A DNA stretch of 64,000 bases from contig NC_079209.1 of assembly GCF_026745355.1 (NCBI RefSeq), forward strand, positions 4,448,507-4,512,506, in the 5' to 3' direction. How positions within the stretch are numbered: position 1 is the first letter of the stretch; every line of letters starts with the position of its first letter. Below the pieces are notes generated by a model. The model made no database searches, was not told the origin of the DNA, and saw only the letters and a list, made by a program, of their open reading frames with translations. A program made the position numbers and the translations under genes. Below are positions 22,185-35,064 of this stretch, piece by piece. The stretch comes from Beta vulgaris subsp. vulgaris. Taxonomy: Eukaryota > Streptophyta > Magnoliopsida > Caryophyllales > Amaranthaceae.

Positions 22185-23875
22185 ATCCAAATTTTATTCG
22201 GATAAATCGTACACCAAATGAGGAAGTTGATTTTAATTAAACATAATGGCCATGTCTAGCACATAGAGTTTAAAGTTTAGCTGTTAGAGTTTTGGGGTTG
22301 ATGTTAGAATTTTAACTTTTTGTTCAGTAGATTTGACAACTTTTTTTTTTATAAATGTATTTGGTAAAAATTAACTGATTGCGAAAAGCTTATTGACATT
22401 TGTTTGTGTAAAATAACATTTATATGTATTTTAATACATATGTGTTGTATTATTATTAGAGGCAAAAAAGTCATTTAACATATTCTAACTAATCCTCTAA
22501 ATAAAAAGCTCCTAATAGAATCTTCTTCATTTTGAGAGATTTTTAATCCAAAACTCTTTCTAAAACTCTCTTTTACCAAACACCCTTTTAGAGTTTTGAC
22601 TGGTCCAAAACTCTATTTACTCCAAAACTCTAATTGCCAAACACCCCTAAGAGGTTAATATGAACTTTTTCATTATTAATAGGAGCTTTTTCTTTAAAGG
22701 ATTAGGTAAAAATATATTCAATGACTTTTATGCTTTTAATAATAATACTATCCATGTGTATTAAAATGTCTATAAATGTCATTTCACACAAACAAATGTC
22801 AATAGTTTTTATCAATCAGTTAATTGTTACCAAACACATTTATAAAAATAAGTTTTCAAATATGCTTAACAAAAACTCTAAACTCTAACAACAAACTTTA
22901 AACTCTAACAGCTAAATTCTATTTGCCAAACAGGCCGGACCTATGTTCTTTTGACTACTTCTCCTAAAATAAGTTGATTTCTAAATTGGATGCTTGACTC
23001 CGGTTGCACCTACCATGTTTATTCTCAAAAGGATCAATTTGTAAATTGTTGAAGAATAAACTCGCCTTTATAGGCAACAATTCCGGCTGCAAAGTTCGTG
23101 ATGCTCATTCCGTTTGGATCGTGATACATGATCGTAAGGTCGAGATTTTGTTTCAAGTTGAATATGTTTTTTTTTTTTAAGGAGAACATATCATCACTTT
23201 GAGCACTCTTGATTCTAAAGAGTGCAAGATTTTGACTATGGTGGAGTTCCTAAAGTCTTTAAAGGTGCCCAAGAACTTACGAAGGCTATTAGACATAAAA
23301 GTCTCTATATGTTACAATGGTCTTCAAATATGACTTTTCATACACAATCCCTATTTGGCATCAACACTTTATAAAATAAAATAGCTTCTAGTATGTCACA
23401 TATTTCTATGCGAAGGTCATTATCGAGTTCAATTAGTGATATGTATACAAAACACTATTTCGAGTTCATACGACGAGTACACTGTACATATATATAATTT
23501 GGTCCAAGGTGAAGATTGTTGAGTTTAGTGTGGCCCGAATTCTCTTTATGATACTTTTTGCCTCCAAGTGCTATGTCGGTTTATATATGCTTTGCCACCT
23601 AGATTCACCTTTTAATTTGGTAATAATCAGATAATTCTAGAACTTTCAGTTAGCCAGTGTATGTCTATTCACGTTACTTTTCTTGTCTATTATTTTCACA
23701 ATCTCCGCATCTATGCTTCCCCTCGACCACTAAAATAGCTCAAATTGACAACATAATATGAAATAAATTTTATAAAGTACTACCTAATTCGTAATTTTTT
23801 CTTTAATGCACATTTGACAAACGAAACTACAAAAGAAGATAAAGAATACAATACAATCAAAAGAGCATATACAAT
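22185..23875 (+). repeat. repeated 3'-flank family, copy B, interrupted by a long-inverted-repeat element
   Basis: Copy of the flank also seen at 8205 and 55030. It starts near GTACACCAAATGAGGAAGTT, is split at 22248-22936 by a transposon, and resumes with CTATGTTCTTTTGACTACTT. It ends near AAAAGAGCATATA at 23860. No DUF3615-like exon follows it here. Confidence 0.75.
22248..22936. mobile_element. foldback-like element with terminal repeats over 150 bp
   Basis: The left arm (TAGAGTTTAAAGTTTAGCTGTTAGAGTTT region) and the right arm (its reverse complement, with AACTCTAAACTCTAACAACA words) pair over a long distance. The ends are GGCCATGTCTAG and, reversed, GGCCTGTTTGGC. Both arms keep CATTTGTTTGTGT and AACTGATTG-type blocks in mirrored order. 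It interrupts flank copy B, whose other copies show the unbroken sequence. Confidence 0.75.
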
Positions 23876-24141
23876 CAAATACAATTTATTAAAAAAATAC
23901 AATAGTTATTAAATTGGAAAGAAACTCAAATAAAAGATTAATTGCAAGAATACCCCTATTATATATGAGAGATTAATGAGTAATATATTCAGCTCAATAA
24001 AACTTGATGTTAATTTTCTCTTTGATGTCTATAATCGGAAATTAAACATGTAACTTTTTTATTCGATTCCTTAATGAAAAATGGAGAAATTAAATCCTGA
24101 TCAACAATTGTAAACAACATTACAAAATTGTCTTTCAAAAA
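23876..24141. other. intergenic, nothing recognised
   Basis: Short AT-rich spacer between flank copy B and the CACTA element. Confidence 0.4.
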
Positions 24142-24144
24142 TTT

Positions 24145-25248
24145 CACTACAAAAAAAAGTCCATTTAGAGACGGACACAATCCGTCCGTAAATAGGTCAA
24201 ATCCGTCGCTATATGGGCTTAGAGACGGATATTGTCCCTCTCTAAAACCCTTGTCGCTAATTCGAGTTAGAGACGGATTTTGAAAATCCTTAGAGACGGA
24301 TTTTGGAAATCCGTCTCTAAGTTTAGAGACGGATTTCCAAAAATCCATCTCTAAATTCGCTGAAAATATGAAAAATATATAAACGAAATTAATAACACGA
24401 TAGTTCCTAATATTATCATGATTATATTTAATCACCTAATTACCTACCTAGTTCAAGTTGATCTCATTATCATTTTGGAATATCCCTTAAGTAAACCCGG
24501 TTCAGCTATACAAGGGAAAGGATAAGAAGACTCCACAGTCGCAAGAATCGCTGTTTGTAAGAATCGAACTTGTGACCTCAAAGAAACGAGAAGAAGCTCC
24601 AACTTACTACACCAAATAAAACTTGTATACTTCTCTACGTAATATTGGTAATATGCAGAAGAAATATTAGAGACGGATTCAAAAATCCGTCCCTAATTTA
24701 GAGACGGATTCAAAAATCCGTCCCTAATGTAGAGACGGATTTTCAAAATCCGTCCCTAAATTAAAGATGTGCAATAAAATAATCATATCTAAATTTAGAG
24801 ACCCGGATTTTTTAAATCCGTCCCTAAATTAGAGATGAATTTATAAAATTCGTCTCTAAATTAAAGAACTGCAATAAAATATTTATATTTAAATTTAGAG
24901 ACGATTTTTTAAATCCGTCTCTAAATTTAGAGACGGATTTTAAAAATCCGTCCCTAAATTAGAGACGGATCTGTAAAATCCGTCCCTAAATTAAAGAAGC
25001 ACAATAAAATATTCATAATTAAATTTAGAGACGGATTTCTAAAATCCGTCTCTAACTTAGAGACGTATTTCTAAAATCCGTTTGTAACTTAGGGACGGAT
25101 ATTTAAAATCCGTCCCTAAAGTTAGAGACGGATTTAAAAATCCGTCTCTAATTTATAGACGGATTATCAGTATTCCGTCTCTAAATTAGAAACGGATATA
25201 TATCCGTCGCCAAAAATCCATTGCTATATGAGCTTTTTTTTTGTAGTG
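24145..25248. mobile_element. non-autonomous CACTA (En/Spm-like) element, 1104 bp
   Basis: Both ends read CACTACAAAAAAAA inward, with 3-bp duplication TTT at 24142-24144 and 25249-25251. The subterminal regions are many direct and inverted copies of TAGAGACGGAT, the presumed transposase-binding repeat. A larger tandem unit begins at 24761, 24861 and 24991. No transposase gene. The 141-codon minus-strand ORF at 24010-24435 is a read-through of these repeats. Confidence 0.92.
24520..24620 (-). mobile_element. possible SINE fragment inside the CACTA element
   Basis: On the minus strand a box-B-like AGTTCGATTCT is preceded, about 35 bases earlier, by a box-A-like TAGTAAGTTGG, the layout of a tRNA-derived SINE promoter. 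The ends are not clear. Confidence 0.35.
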
Positions 25249-25251
25249 TTT

Positions 25252-25759
25252 GCAAAACAAAGGGAATGTGACAGAAAAACACTTTATGGAGATAGTTTTT
25301 TTCATTTGAGTGTTTCTTTTAAAAAAAAAATAGTTCCACAAGCAAATAATAAGAGTCAATTACAATTCTAAGACTTCCTCTATTTTTTTTACTTTGACGT
25401 TTACACTATTCACAAATTTTACTTTGACCATCATTTATGATTTATATGGGAATAAAACTATAGTCATGTGTAATCTTATTAAATTTGTCTTAATATGTAT
25501 TTTTTATTATGTACTTTTTTATATTTTTTACAAATATAAATTTAGAGATATATGACCTCAAAGTTTTGCATTGGCATGCGTGAAAAGTGAAAGTGTAACC
25601 TGTAAAAAAAGGAGGAAGTATATATAAATATGAGTTTGGGAGGAAAAGTAAGTGAAAAGGAGGGAGAAAGGATGAGAATGACATTGAAGATAGAAATGAA
25701 GAGAGGTTGAGAGAGGGATGGGGAAATAGCCGATAAGGATAACAACATAGCTAATTATA
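25252..25759. other. intergenic, nothing recognised
   Basis: AT-rich spacer. Overlapping minus-strand ORFs at 25490-25803 are low-complexity and give no recognisable product. Confidence 0.4.
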
Positions 25760-26015
25760 TACTTCCTCTGTTCCATAATAAGTGAAACATAGGGATTGGG
25801 CACAAGATTTAATAAACATCACTTTCAAAAGCCAAAAAGTCATAAAATACCATTTTCATTATCAAAAGGAGGAGAGAGAAAAGCAAACCACACAAGTTTG
25901 TGATTGGTATTCTTGTCAATTTATAACTTTAATTTTTCCATTTAAGGTATGTTTCACTTATTTTGAAATGTTATAAAATAGTAAGTGTTTCACTTATTAT
26001 GGAACGGAGGAAGTA
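25760..26015. mobile_element. Stowaway-like MITE, 256 bp
   Basis: Inverted ends TACTTCCTCTGTTCCATAAT and TACTTCCTCCGTTCCATAAT (reversed) are each followed by AAGTGAAACA, giving about 30 bp of terminal repeat. The terminal TA fits the family target. Confidence 0.85.
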
Positions 26016-27943
26016 ATATATTAATAAAAATAGTTATTGAGCGTGTATCATAAGAATGAAATGTTAAGGGATATAGTTAATGTTGATTTCTTCTAATTTG
26101 AAATCTATAATTCAAAAGTATACATGAGCGTTTTCATTCAATTTTTTAATGGAACATGGAGAAAATAAATCCTAATTTGAGGTGGAAATGTATTTTAAAA
26201 AAAAAGGTTTAAACATGCAAAACTAAAAAAGACGAGCAAGATATGGGGAAGAAAACAAACATCTAGATGAAAGCAAAATTGCAAATGCAAGCATCAAACA
26301 AACATCTTATAGTAATAGCTTGACATTCAATATGACAATTAAATTTAGCATAATTTGAATATTACAATTATGTCATTTTAGAGTGGCACGCCTTTCACTT
26401 ATAAAGTCCACTTCTTCCCTTATTCACTCTACTATCAAACATCTAGCCTAATTCGAATATCGAATCTAGAGTGAATATCGCAAATTCTATACTTATAAAC
26501 TCCACTTTTTCACTTGCACATTTCAAGCCATATTACGAATCAACATATATTTGTTTAGCATCATACCCTTTCTAATTGTTCCATTTCCCTTCAGATATAA
26601 AACCTAGATTATATTCGCGATGGAAGGAATTAATATAATAGCTTCAACAGCAGAGATACATATGAAAACTATAAGTCTTACTTTATTACAAACTCATACA
26701 TGCACCATTGCACTATAATCTTTAAACACATACCCTTCTCCTTACATTATGTTACTAACATCAGTATCATACTTTATTTTGGGCTAAAACTACAAAACTA
26801 AGTAGTTAAAAGTTTGCATTTTGAACCAACTTATTCAGATTTACTTACATAGATTGGGTGTAATACTTGCAGCAAACATGTTTTCTTTGGAAACAATGTG
26901 CCATGTAATTGTTCAAATTGTTTTAAAGAGAGTTTATCCGTGTCTAGGTATGCAAGTCATTACATAACTACTCATCATCATTGTTTTGAAAAGAATAAAA
27001 AAGTGACAATTCCCCTTTACTCATAGGATCCATTTCCAACTCAAAGCGCCCGAATGATATTGGCTCAATGGTTCTTACTACCTTGACCAAATAACGTGAA
27101 GCTCTGTTAAGAATGTCAGACAAACATATTAAGAATCTACCTACCGATGTAAACATCTTCATTTGTTACATATATTCCCACTTTATAAAAGTTATCATGC
27201 TAATCTCAAATATGCTATAAAATCTAAACTCTTGTACATTAACTTGTTAGGTCTCACCACCAGTCATCCTCAATGAATTAATAGCATCAAGCTTTTATAT
27301 CCAAATCACGCCAACTGCATCGGTTTCCAGACTTAAAGTTTTGCAGTGGAAGCTTATATCCTTCTTGTGGGAGTAGGCCAAAGCTCCATTTCAATAGCAT
27401 TCCAAAGGCATGTGAAATATACACAAGTTAGCAACAATTTTCAGTTTAGATGACTCTCTAAAATTGCTAGATTTTAGCTTTAAATTGTACTTCAAACAGC
27501 TACTAGAATGTATATTTTCTGCCCCATAGTATGGGAGTATGAATAAATTATTGTTTATGAACACCTTGTTTTTGTTGCTTTGCGCCATACACCCCGAACG
27601 TCAAGTGCGAGCACCAACTGTTTTGGAACATACAATTACTTCACATTCATCTTGCTAATTAAATCCAATGTAATTAGAATATCTCAAATACACTATTTTG
27701 GGGTGTTGCGCATATAGGCGTGCTGTACAACAAAGAGTAACACAAAAGAATTGACCTGGTTCTTACTAAACCTTAAATAACACAAAACATGACCCGTGAT
27801 GCATCTTGTCCTAGATGTATTCCACTGATTTTTGATTTTTATGATTTTAGAATCAATGATATAAGTACAATTATAAGCTTAAATTTGGTCATATTGATAG
27901 TAATCATCTTAATTTTGAAAATTGACAACTAAAAACCATAAAC
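26016..27943. other. intergenic, no gene supported
   Basis: About 1.9 kb of AT-rich DNA. A minus-strand ORF of 64 codons at 26968-27162 has fairly protein-like composition and could be the end of an old gene, but I recognise nothing in it and see no supporting exons. Confidence 0.35.
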
Positions 27944-27946
27944 TAC

Positions 27947-28176
27947 GGGCCCGTTTGTTATCGTTTTTTATTTTCAGTTTTCAGTTTTTTCGAAAACAAA
28001 AAACCAAAAACAGGAAACGAGAAAAATTGGTTTTCAATTTTTAATTGTCAGTTTTCAAAATTATCATGTTTTCAATAAATTTGATTATTTTTTTATTCAT
28101 TATAGGACATATATCATATGATTTTGAAAATCGAAAAACCAAAAAATAGAAAACCACATTAATACCGAACAGGCCC
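27947..28176. mobile_element. Tourist-like (PIF/Harbinger) MITE
   Basis: The left end GGGCCCGTTTGTTATCG and the reversed right end GGGCCTGTTCGGTATTA are inverted. The 3-bp flanks TAC at 27944-27946 and 28177-28179 match. A further inverted copy of the same end sequence lies at 28210-28258, so two related insertions may overlap. Confidence 0.65.
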
Positions 28177-28299
28177 TACATTTCTGGTTTCAAATTATGC
28201 TTTTTGGTTTAAAAAAAAAAAACTTAAAACTGAAAATAGAAAACGATAACGAACGGCCCTAGTTTCGTATTTTTAGGCGTAAAATGTACGTCGAATTTA

Positions 28300-28617
28300 G
28301 TGACCCGGTTCTGCTCCGTTAATTGGATCTCTAAACAAAGTTTCAGCATGCCAACTTCCTCAGCCCACTTCTCGATCTTCTCTCTTCAGCATCCTCTTCA
28401 ATCTTATCTTCGCTGTTCTTATTAGACGCCATAAACAAACACCCCCTAAATGATTATTACTTCGGTTTAGCGCCGTTTCATTTCACTCTCTCAAAGCCCT
28501 CAGTCACTCTCGCCTCTCGGAGATCACACTTCGCCTCCTCTCAGTCTGCTGGTCGTTGCCGTCGGTCCGTTCAATTAGTGGTGCGTCGCAGGCTCGCAGC
28601 GTCGGTCGTCGGCAAAA
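28300..28617 (+). promoter_or_regulatory. promoter and 5'-leader region of an unidentified gene
   Basis: C/T-rich sequence at 28370-28560 (TCTCTCAAAGCCCTCAGTCA and similar words) is typical of plant 5' leaders and contrasts with the AT-rich spacer before it. It leads into ATG at 28618, directly followed by a donor GTGAGT. Confidence 0.5.
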
Positions 28618-28875
28618 ATGGTGAGTTTTTGTTTACTCAATTGTAATCTGAGATAAATCTAGCCCTAAATTTGAGTATCCTCTTAAGTTTGATTGTTAGA
28701 AGATAAATCTAGCCCTAAATTTCGTGATTGCTGAATTTTCTTAGATCCCTCTTAACTTTATTTCTCTTTTCTCTCTAATGTCAGTTTTGCTATGTCCTAT
28801 AAATTCGTCGACGATTCAGTCTGAGACTCCAAGTGTTCGACTCCGACAGACAGTGGCTCAGCGTTCGCCTTTCAG
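28618..28875 (+). CDS. possible first two coding exons of an unidentified gene, cut off by the tandem array
   Basis: An ATG at 28618-28620 is immediately followed by GTGAGT. If it is spliced to the acceptor ending at 28819, the next exon (28820-28875) reads SETPSVRLRQTVAQRSPF, then a good donor GTAACT, giving a start MSETPSVRLRQ. An alternative acceptor at 28786 gives only a six-codon frame. I do not recognise the protein. No later exon continues the frame: 188 bp further on the DNA enters the array of KDEL-receptor-derived repeats. Either the gene's body was lost or displaced when the array formed, or these exons are a leader spliced over a long distance. The splice choice is inference. Confidence 0.35.
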
Positions 28876-30890
28876 GTAACTTATTTGCCCAATGATTGAA
28901 GATCTGGCATTGTTGGAATATCTTTATTTTATGTAGAAATTCTCGCCAATTCTTGCATATATGATTTTGATCATTTAAGTTGGCAAAGATGGCATCATTC
29001 GAGATGAATGATTGAAAAAGTAAGTTATAATCTTCCTTTTTGTTTTTGTAATTTAAAAAAAGTTGTTAAGATTGTAGTTGATTTTAGGGCTTTTGAGGAG
29101 AACTGAAAGTTGTCATGATATTTGTTTCCCCCCTCTATTTAAGGACGGAATATGGTGTGTTTGATTGTGAAAATATAAGTTGTTTTTCTAAGATCTTGAA
29201 TCAAAGTCACCAAAGAATGTATGGTAGTATAAACTCTATCAATAGAGACATGTTACATCTTATTCTTTTTCATATTAACCTGTCATAGAAATTATCATAC
29301 CGTGAATTGCATTGCATGAATAATGGGAGTAAGAAATACACAACTTACAGAGTTGCTAGGGCCTCAGAATAGCCATGTTGGTGATAATGTGACTGCAGTT
29401 GAGGTTGTCATTGTTCTTAGAACCATCTGTAGAAGTTTTCTCACATTTTTCGAGTTTCAATTTTGAGGTAAGAAACACTCCGGAGTGGATGCTTTACTGT
29501 TCCAGCTTTGAACCCTTAAATTTTCTGTTTTTCAATAGTGCCCTTAGATTATAAGAAGGGTCATTTATGTTGTTGTATACCTATAAAAGGGTCATTAGAA
29601 GAGAGAATAAGTTATGAAGAAATTAATAAACTCCATGTAAGGGTTTGTGAGAACCACAAGAGAGTGAGAGGTTGTATAGCTAGATTGAGATCTAATTTGT
29701 TACCAAGTTTAGAGCAAGTGGACCAATGGGTCAAGGGTCTTGTGCTCCAAATTATTGTGATGGACTGATGAGAAACCACAAGCATGAAAGTAGGATGCTG
29801 ATAAGCTACATTTATAGCACACACGTGTTCTAGCAAGGCCCTCATTTTAGCAACAGTTTAAAGGGAAGACACGATAAATTTGAAGCAATTTCACCTGTCT
29901 TGTAGTCATTATGGTTGAAAATTTAGAGCACCAAGGTTTTTAATGCATAAGAAATGAAGAACTGACTAGGTGTAGAACCTGCACAGACTCTATAGATTAA
30001 GACTATCACATAGTGAGGTGTTTCCCATGATTGACTTTATTAGGCTAACAGGAGAAGTGTTACAGTAGAAAGTAATTCAAGACAGTAAAAACAATCGTTG
30101 TGCCTATAAATAAAGCTAACATGTAACACAAGCCATGTAAGAAATATCCTAATATGGTCATGGTTACTTTTTATGCTCCTACATAGAACTAGCACGTCAT
30201 TGGTGTCTGATCGCTAACATCAGACATGTGCAAGTTTGTAGAGAATTTTCTTTCAAGGATCTTGTTTCATTTCTCTCCATAATTCTTAGGAAATTTTCTT
30301 TTATCTCTACCTGTTTGACAGTCTACTCCTTTGAAGTCCCTCTCAGACAGGAGTCTTCCCACTGTAATTTTGTGTTCATTGATCTTTATTTTTTATTAAG
30401 AGCGATTGTGTTTGGTGATCTTTCTTTTCCTTGTTGCTTATTTGCTTTGCAAACTGATTTCATGTTCTGCCTTGTAAATTTTTGTGGTTTGTTGTCAATG
30501 CAATGCTAATTGCCAACAGATCAGTGAGCTTAAAACTCCAATTACAAGCTACACTTTTGCTTTTCTGAATAAATGGATTTTTCTAAGCATCCGGTGAGCA
30601 AAACATTTGTTCTGAGTTTTGGTATTGGTTCCACTGGTCTTTGGCATTACTATGCAATCTAGGGCTCTAAATTTATATTCCTCTATATTATATTGTTAGA
30701 GGATGTTGCTCATGCTTCCCTTATTTATAATCTTTCCTTTTCACTATTAAATTTCTCAAGGTCATATGGCGGATGGGATACTTCTTGATTTTATCTGTTC
30801 CTTCTCTAATTAGAGTAATGTTTATTAGTCTAGTACATGTGTGAACACATTTAATTATTTTTAGCTCCATTAATGATTCATCTTTTCCAG

Positions 30891-30996
30891 GTTTTGTGGG
30901 CATTTTCTATATACTTGGAAGCTGTTGCTATTCTTCCGCAGCTTGAAGAAGTGGAAACGTCCATAGCTTGACATCTCAATACGTTTTCTTTCTTGG
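30891..30996 (+). pseudogene. ERD2/KDEL-receptor exon fragment, array copy 1
   Basis: After acceptor TTTTCCAG the sequence reads VLWAFSIYLEAVAILPQL, a conserved membrane stretch of the ER lumen protein-retaining receptor. A small deletion then shifts the frame. The rest, read in another frame, gives RSGNVHSLTSQYVFFLG before a donor GTATGT. The intact family has a few more residues (VLLQ) at the break. KDEL receptors return escaped ER proteins from the Golgi; this fragment cannot make one. Confidence 0.85.
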
Positions 30997-32926
30997 GTAT
31001 GTCATTCATTCATCTACTTGTTGCTTGTACTTGTTGGTATATCTTTATTCATTTGGACTTCTCACCATGGACTCAGTGTGGCTCTAGTATCACTTGTTAA
31101 CATTGTGGTTGATTTTAGGGTTTTTGAGGAGAACTGAAAGTTGTGACGATATTTGTTTTCCCCCCTCTATTTAAGGATGGAATATGGTGTGTTTGATTGT
31201 GAAAATATAAGTTGTTTTTCTAAGATCTTGAATCAAAGTCACCAAAGAATGTATGGTAGTATAAACTCTATCAATAGAGACATGTTACATCTTATTCTTT
31301 TTCATATTAACCTGTCATAGAAATTATCATACCGTGAATTGCATTGCATGAATAATGGGAGTAAGAAATACACAACTTACAGAGTTGCTAGGGCCTCAGA
31401 ATAGCCATGTTGGTGATAATGTGACTGCAGTTGAGGTTGTCATTGTTCTTAGAACCATCTGTAGAAGTTTTCTCACATTTTTCGAGTTTCAATTTTGAGG
31501 TAAGAAACACTCCGGAGTGGATGCTTTACTGTTCCAGCTTTGAACCCTTAAATTTTCTGTTTTTCAATAGTGCCCTTAGATTATAAGAAGGGTCATTTAT
31601 GTTGTTGTATACCTATAAAAGGGTCATTAGAAGAGAGAATAAGTTATGAAGAAATTAATAAACTCCATGTAAGGGTTTGTGAGAACCACAAGAGAGTGAG
31701 AGGTTGTATAGCTAGATTGAGATCTAATTTGTTACCAAGTTTAGAGCAAGTGGACCAATGGGTCAAGGGTCTTGTGCTCCAAATTATTGTGATGGACTGA
31801 TGAGTAAACCACAAGCATGAAAGTAGGATGCTGATAAGCTACATTTATAGCACACACGTGTTCTAGCAAGGCCCTCATTTTAGCAACAGTTTAAAGGGAA
31901 GACACGATAAATTTGAAGCAATTTCACCTGTCTTGTAGTCATTATGGTTGCAAAATTTAGAGCACCAAGGTTTTTAATGCATAAGAAATGAAGAACTGAC
32001 TAGGTGTAGAACCTGCACAGACTCTATAGATTAAGACATATCACATAGTGAGGTGTTTCCCATGATTGACTTTATTAGGCTAACAGGAGAAGTGTTACAG
32101 TAGAAAGTAATTCAAGACAGTAAAAACAATCGTTGTGCCTATAAATAAAGCTAACATGTAACACAAGCCATGTAAGAAATATCCTAATATGGTCATGGTT
32201 ACTTTTTATGCTCCTACATAGAACTAGCACGTCATTGGTGTCTGATCGCTAACATCAGACATGTGCAAGTTTGTAGAGAATTTTCTTTCAAGGATCTTGT
32301 TTCATTTCTCTCCATAATTCTTAGGAAATTTTCTTTTATCTCTACCTGTTTGACAGTCTACTCCTTTGAATCCCTCTCAGACAGGAGTCTTCCCACTGTA
32401 ATTTTGTGTTCATTGATCTTTATTTTTTATTAAGAGCGATTGTGTTTGGTGATCTTTCTTTTCCTTGTTGCTTATTTGCTTTGCAAACTGATTTCATGTT
32501 CTCGGCCTTGTAAATTTTTGTGGTTTGTTGTCAATGCAATGCTAATTGCCAACAGATCAGTGAGCTTAAAACTCCAATTACAAGCTACACTTTTGCTTTT
32601 CTGAATAAATGGATTTTTCTAAGCATCCGGTGAGCAAAACATTTGTTCTGAGTTTTGGTATTGGTTCCACTGGTCTTTGGCATTACTATGCAATCTAGGG
32701 CTCTAAATTTATATTCCTCTATATTATATTGTTAGAGGATGTTGCTCATGCTTCCCTTATTTATAATCTTTCCTTTTCACTATTAAATTTCTCAAGGTCA
32801 TATGGCGGATGGGATACTTCTTGATTTTATCTGTTCCTTCTCTAATTAGAGTAATGTTTATTAGTCTAGTACATGTGTGAACACATTTAATTATTTTTAG
32901 CTCCATTAATGATTCATCTTTTCCAG

Positions 32927-33032
32927 GTTTTGTGGGCATTTTCTATATACTTGGAAGCTGTTGCTATTCTTCCGCAGCTTGAAGAAGTGGAAACGTCCAT
33001 AGCTTGACATCTCAATACGTTTTCTTTCTTGG
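32927..33032 (+). pseudogene. ERD2/KDEL-receptor exon fragment, array copy 2
   Basis: Same length (106 bp) and same frame break as copy 1, and as far as I can see the same sequence. Confidence 0.85.
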
Positions 33033-34960
33033 GTATGTCATTCATTCATCTACTTGTTGCTTGTACTTGTTGGTATATCTTTATTCATTTGGACTTCTCA
33101 CCATGGACTCAGTGTGGCTCTAGTATCACTTGTTAACATTGTGGTTGATTTTAGGGTTTTTGAGGAGAACTGAAAGTTGTGACGATATTTGTTTTCCCCC
33201 CTCTATTTAAGGATGGAATATGGTGTGTTTGATTGTGAAAATATAAGTTGTTTTTCTAAGATCTTGAATCAAAGTCACCAAAGAATGTATGGTAGTATAA
33301 ACTCTATCAATAGAGACATGTTACATCTTATTCTTTTTCATATTAACCTGTCATAGAAATTATCATACCGTGAATTGCATTGCATGAATAATGGGAGTAA
33401 GAAATACACAACTTACAGAGTTGCTAGGGCCTCAGAATAGCCATGTTGGTGATAATGTGACTGCAGTTGAGGTTGTCATTGTTCTTAGAACCATCTGTAG
33501 AAGTTTTCTCACATTTTTCGAGTTTCAATTTTGACGTAAGAAACACTCCGGAGTGGATGCTTTACTGTTCCAGCTTTGAACCCTTAAATTTTCTGTTTTT
33601 CAATAGTGCCCTTAGATTATAAGAAGGGTCATTTAGGTTGTTGTATACCTATAAAAGGGTCATTAGAAGAGAGAATAAGTTATGAAGAAAGTAATAAACT
33701 CCATGTAAGGGTTTGTTAGAACCACAAGAGAGTGAGAGGTTGTATAGCTAGATTGAGATCTAATTTGTTACCAAGTTTAGAGCAAGTGGACCAATGGGTC
33801 AAGGGTCTTGTGCTCCAAATTATTGTGATGGACTGATGAGTAAACCACAAGCATGAAAGTAGGATGCTGATAAGCTGCATTTATAGCAGACACGTGTTCT
33901 AGCAAGGCCCTCGTTTTAGCAACAGTTTAAAGGGAAGACACGATAAATTTGAAGCAATTTCACCTGTCTTGTAGTCATTATGGTTGTAAAATTTAGAGCA
34001 CCAAGGTTTTTAATGCATAAGAAATGAAGAACTGACTAGTGGAGAACCTGCACAGACTCTATAGATTAAGACAATAAAGCATAGTAGAGTTTCCCATGAT
34101 TGACTTTATTAGGCTAACAGGAGAATTGTTACAGTGGAAAGTAATTCAATACAGTAAAAACAATCGCTGTGCCTATAAATAAAGCTAACATGTAACACAA
34201 GCCATGTAAGAAATATCCTAATATGGTCATGGTTACTTTTTATGCTCCTACATAGAACTAGCACGTCATTGGTGTCTGATCGCTAACATCAGACATGTGC
34301 AAGTTTGTAGAGAATTTTCTTTCAAGGATCTTGTTTCATTTCTCTCCATAATTCTTAGGAAATTTTCTTTTATCTCTACCTGTTTGACAGTCTACTCCTT
34401 TGAAGTCCCTCTCAGACAGGAGTCTTCCCACTGTAATTTTGTGTTCATTGATCTTTATTTTTTATTAAGAGCGATTGTGTTTGGTGATCTTTCTTTTCCT
34501 TGTTGCTTATTTGCTTTGCAAACTGATTTCATGTTCTCGGCCTTGTAAATTTTTGTGGTTTGTTGTCAATGCAATGCTAATTGCCAACAGATCAGTGAGC
34601 TTAAAACTCCAATTACAAGCTACACTTTTGCTTTTCTGAATAAATGGATTTTTCTAAGCATCCGGTGAGCAAAACATTTGTTCTGAGTTTTGGTATTGGT
34701 TCCACTGGTCTTTGGCATTACTATGCAATCTAGGGCTCTAAATTTATATTCCTCTATATTATATTGTTAGAGGATGTTGCTCATGCTTCCCTTATTTATA
34801 ATCTTTCCTTTTCACTATTAAATTTCTCAAGGTCATATGGCGGATGGGATACTTCTTGATTTTATCTGTTCCTTCTCTAATTAGAGTAATGTTTATTAGT
34901 CTAGTACATGTGTGAACACATTTAATTATTTTTAGCTCCATTAATGATTCATCTTTCCAG

Positions 34961-35064
34961 GTTTTGTGGGCATTTTCTATATACTTGGAAGCTGTTGCAT
35001 TCTTCCGCAGCTTGAAGAAGTGGAAACGTCCATAGCTTGACATCTCAATACGTTTCTTTCTTGG
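34961..35064 (+). pseudogene. ERD2/KDEL-receptor exon fragment, array copy 3
   Basis: 104 bp. Besides the shared break it lacks one T in GTTGCTATTC and one T in ACGTTTTC. Confidence 0.85.

Noticed and set aside
24010..24435. 141-codon minus-strand ORF
   Set aside because: Most of it is a translation of the TAGAGACGGAT repeats of the CACTA element.
26968..27162. 64-codon minus-strand ORF with protein-like composition
   Set aside because: No recognisable family and no flanking exons in frame; kept only as a note.
29538..29768. 76-codon ORF repeated in array units (also at 31570-31800)
   Set aside because: Open in two near-identical units but altered by frameshifts in others; no known domain.
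29750..29800. CTGATGAG word followed by GAAAG in array units, as in a hammerhead ribozyme
   Set aside because: The bases between cannot form stem II, and the other core bases are absent.
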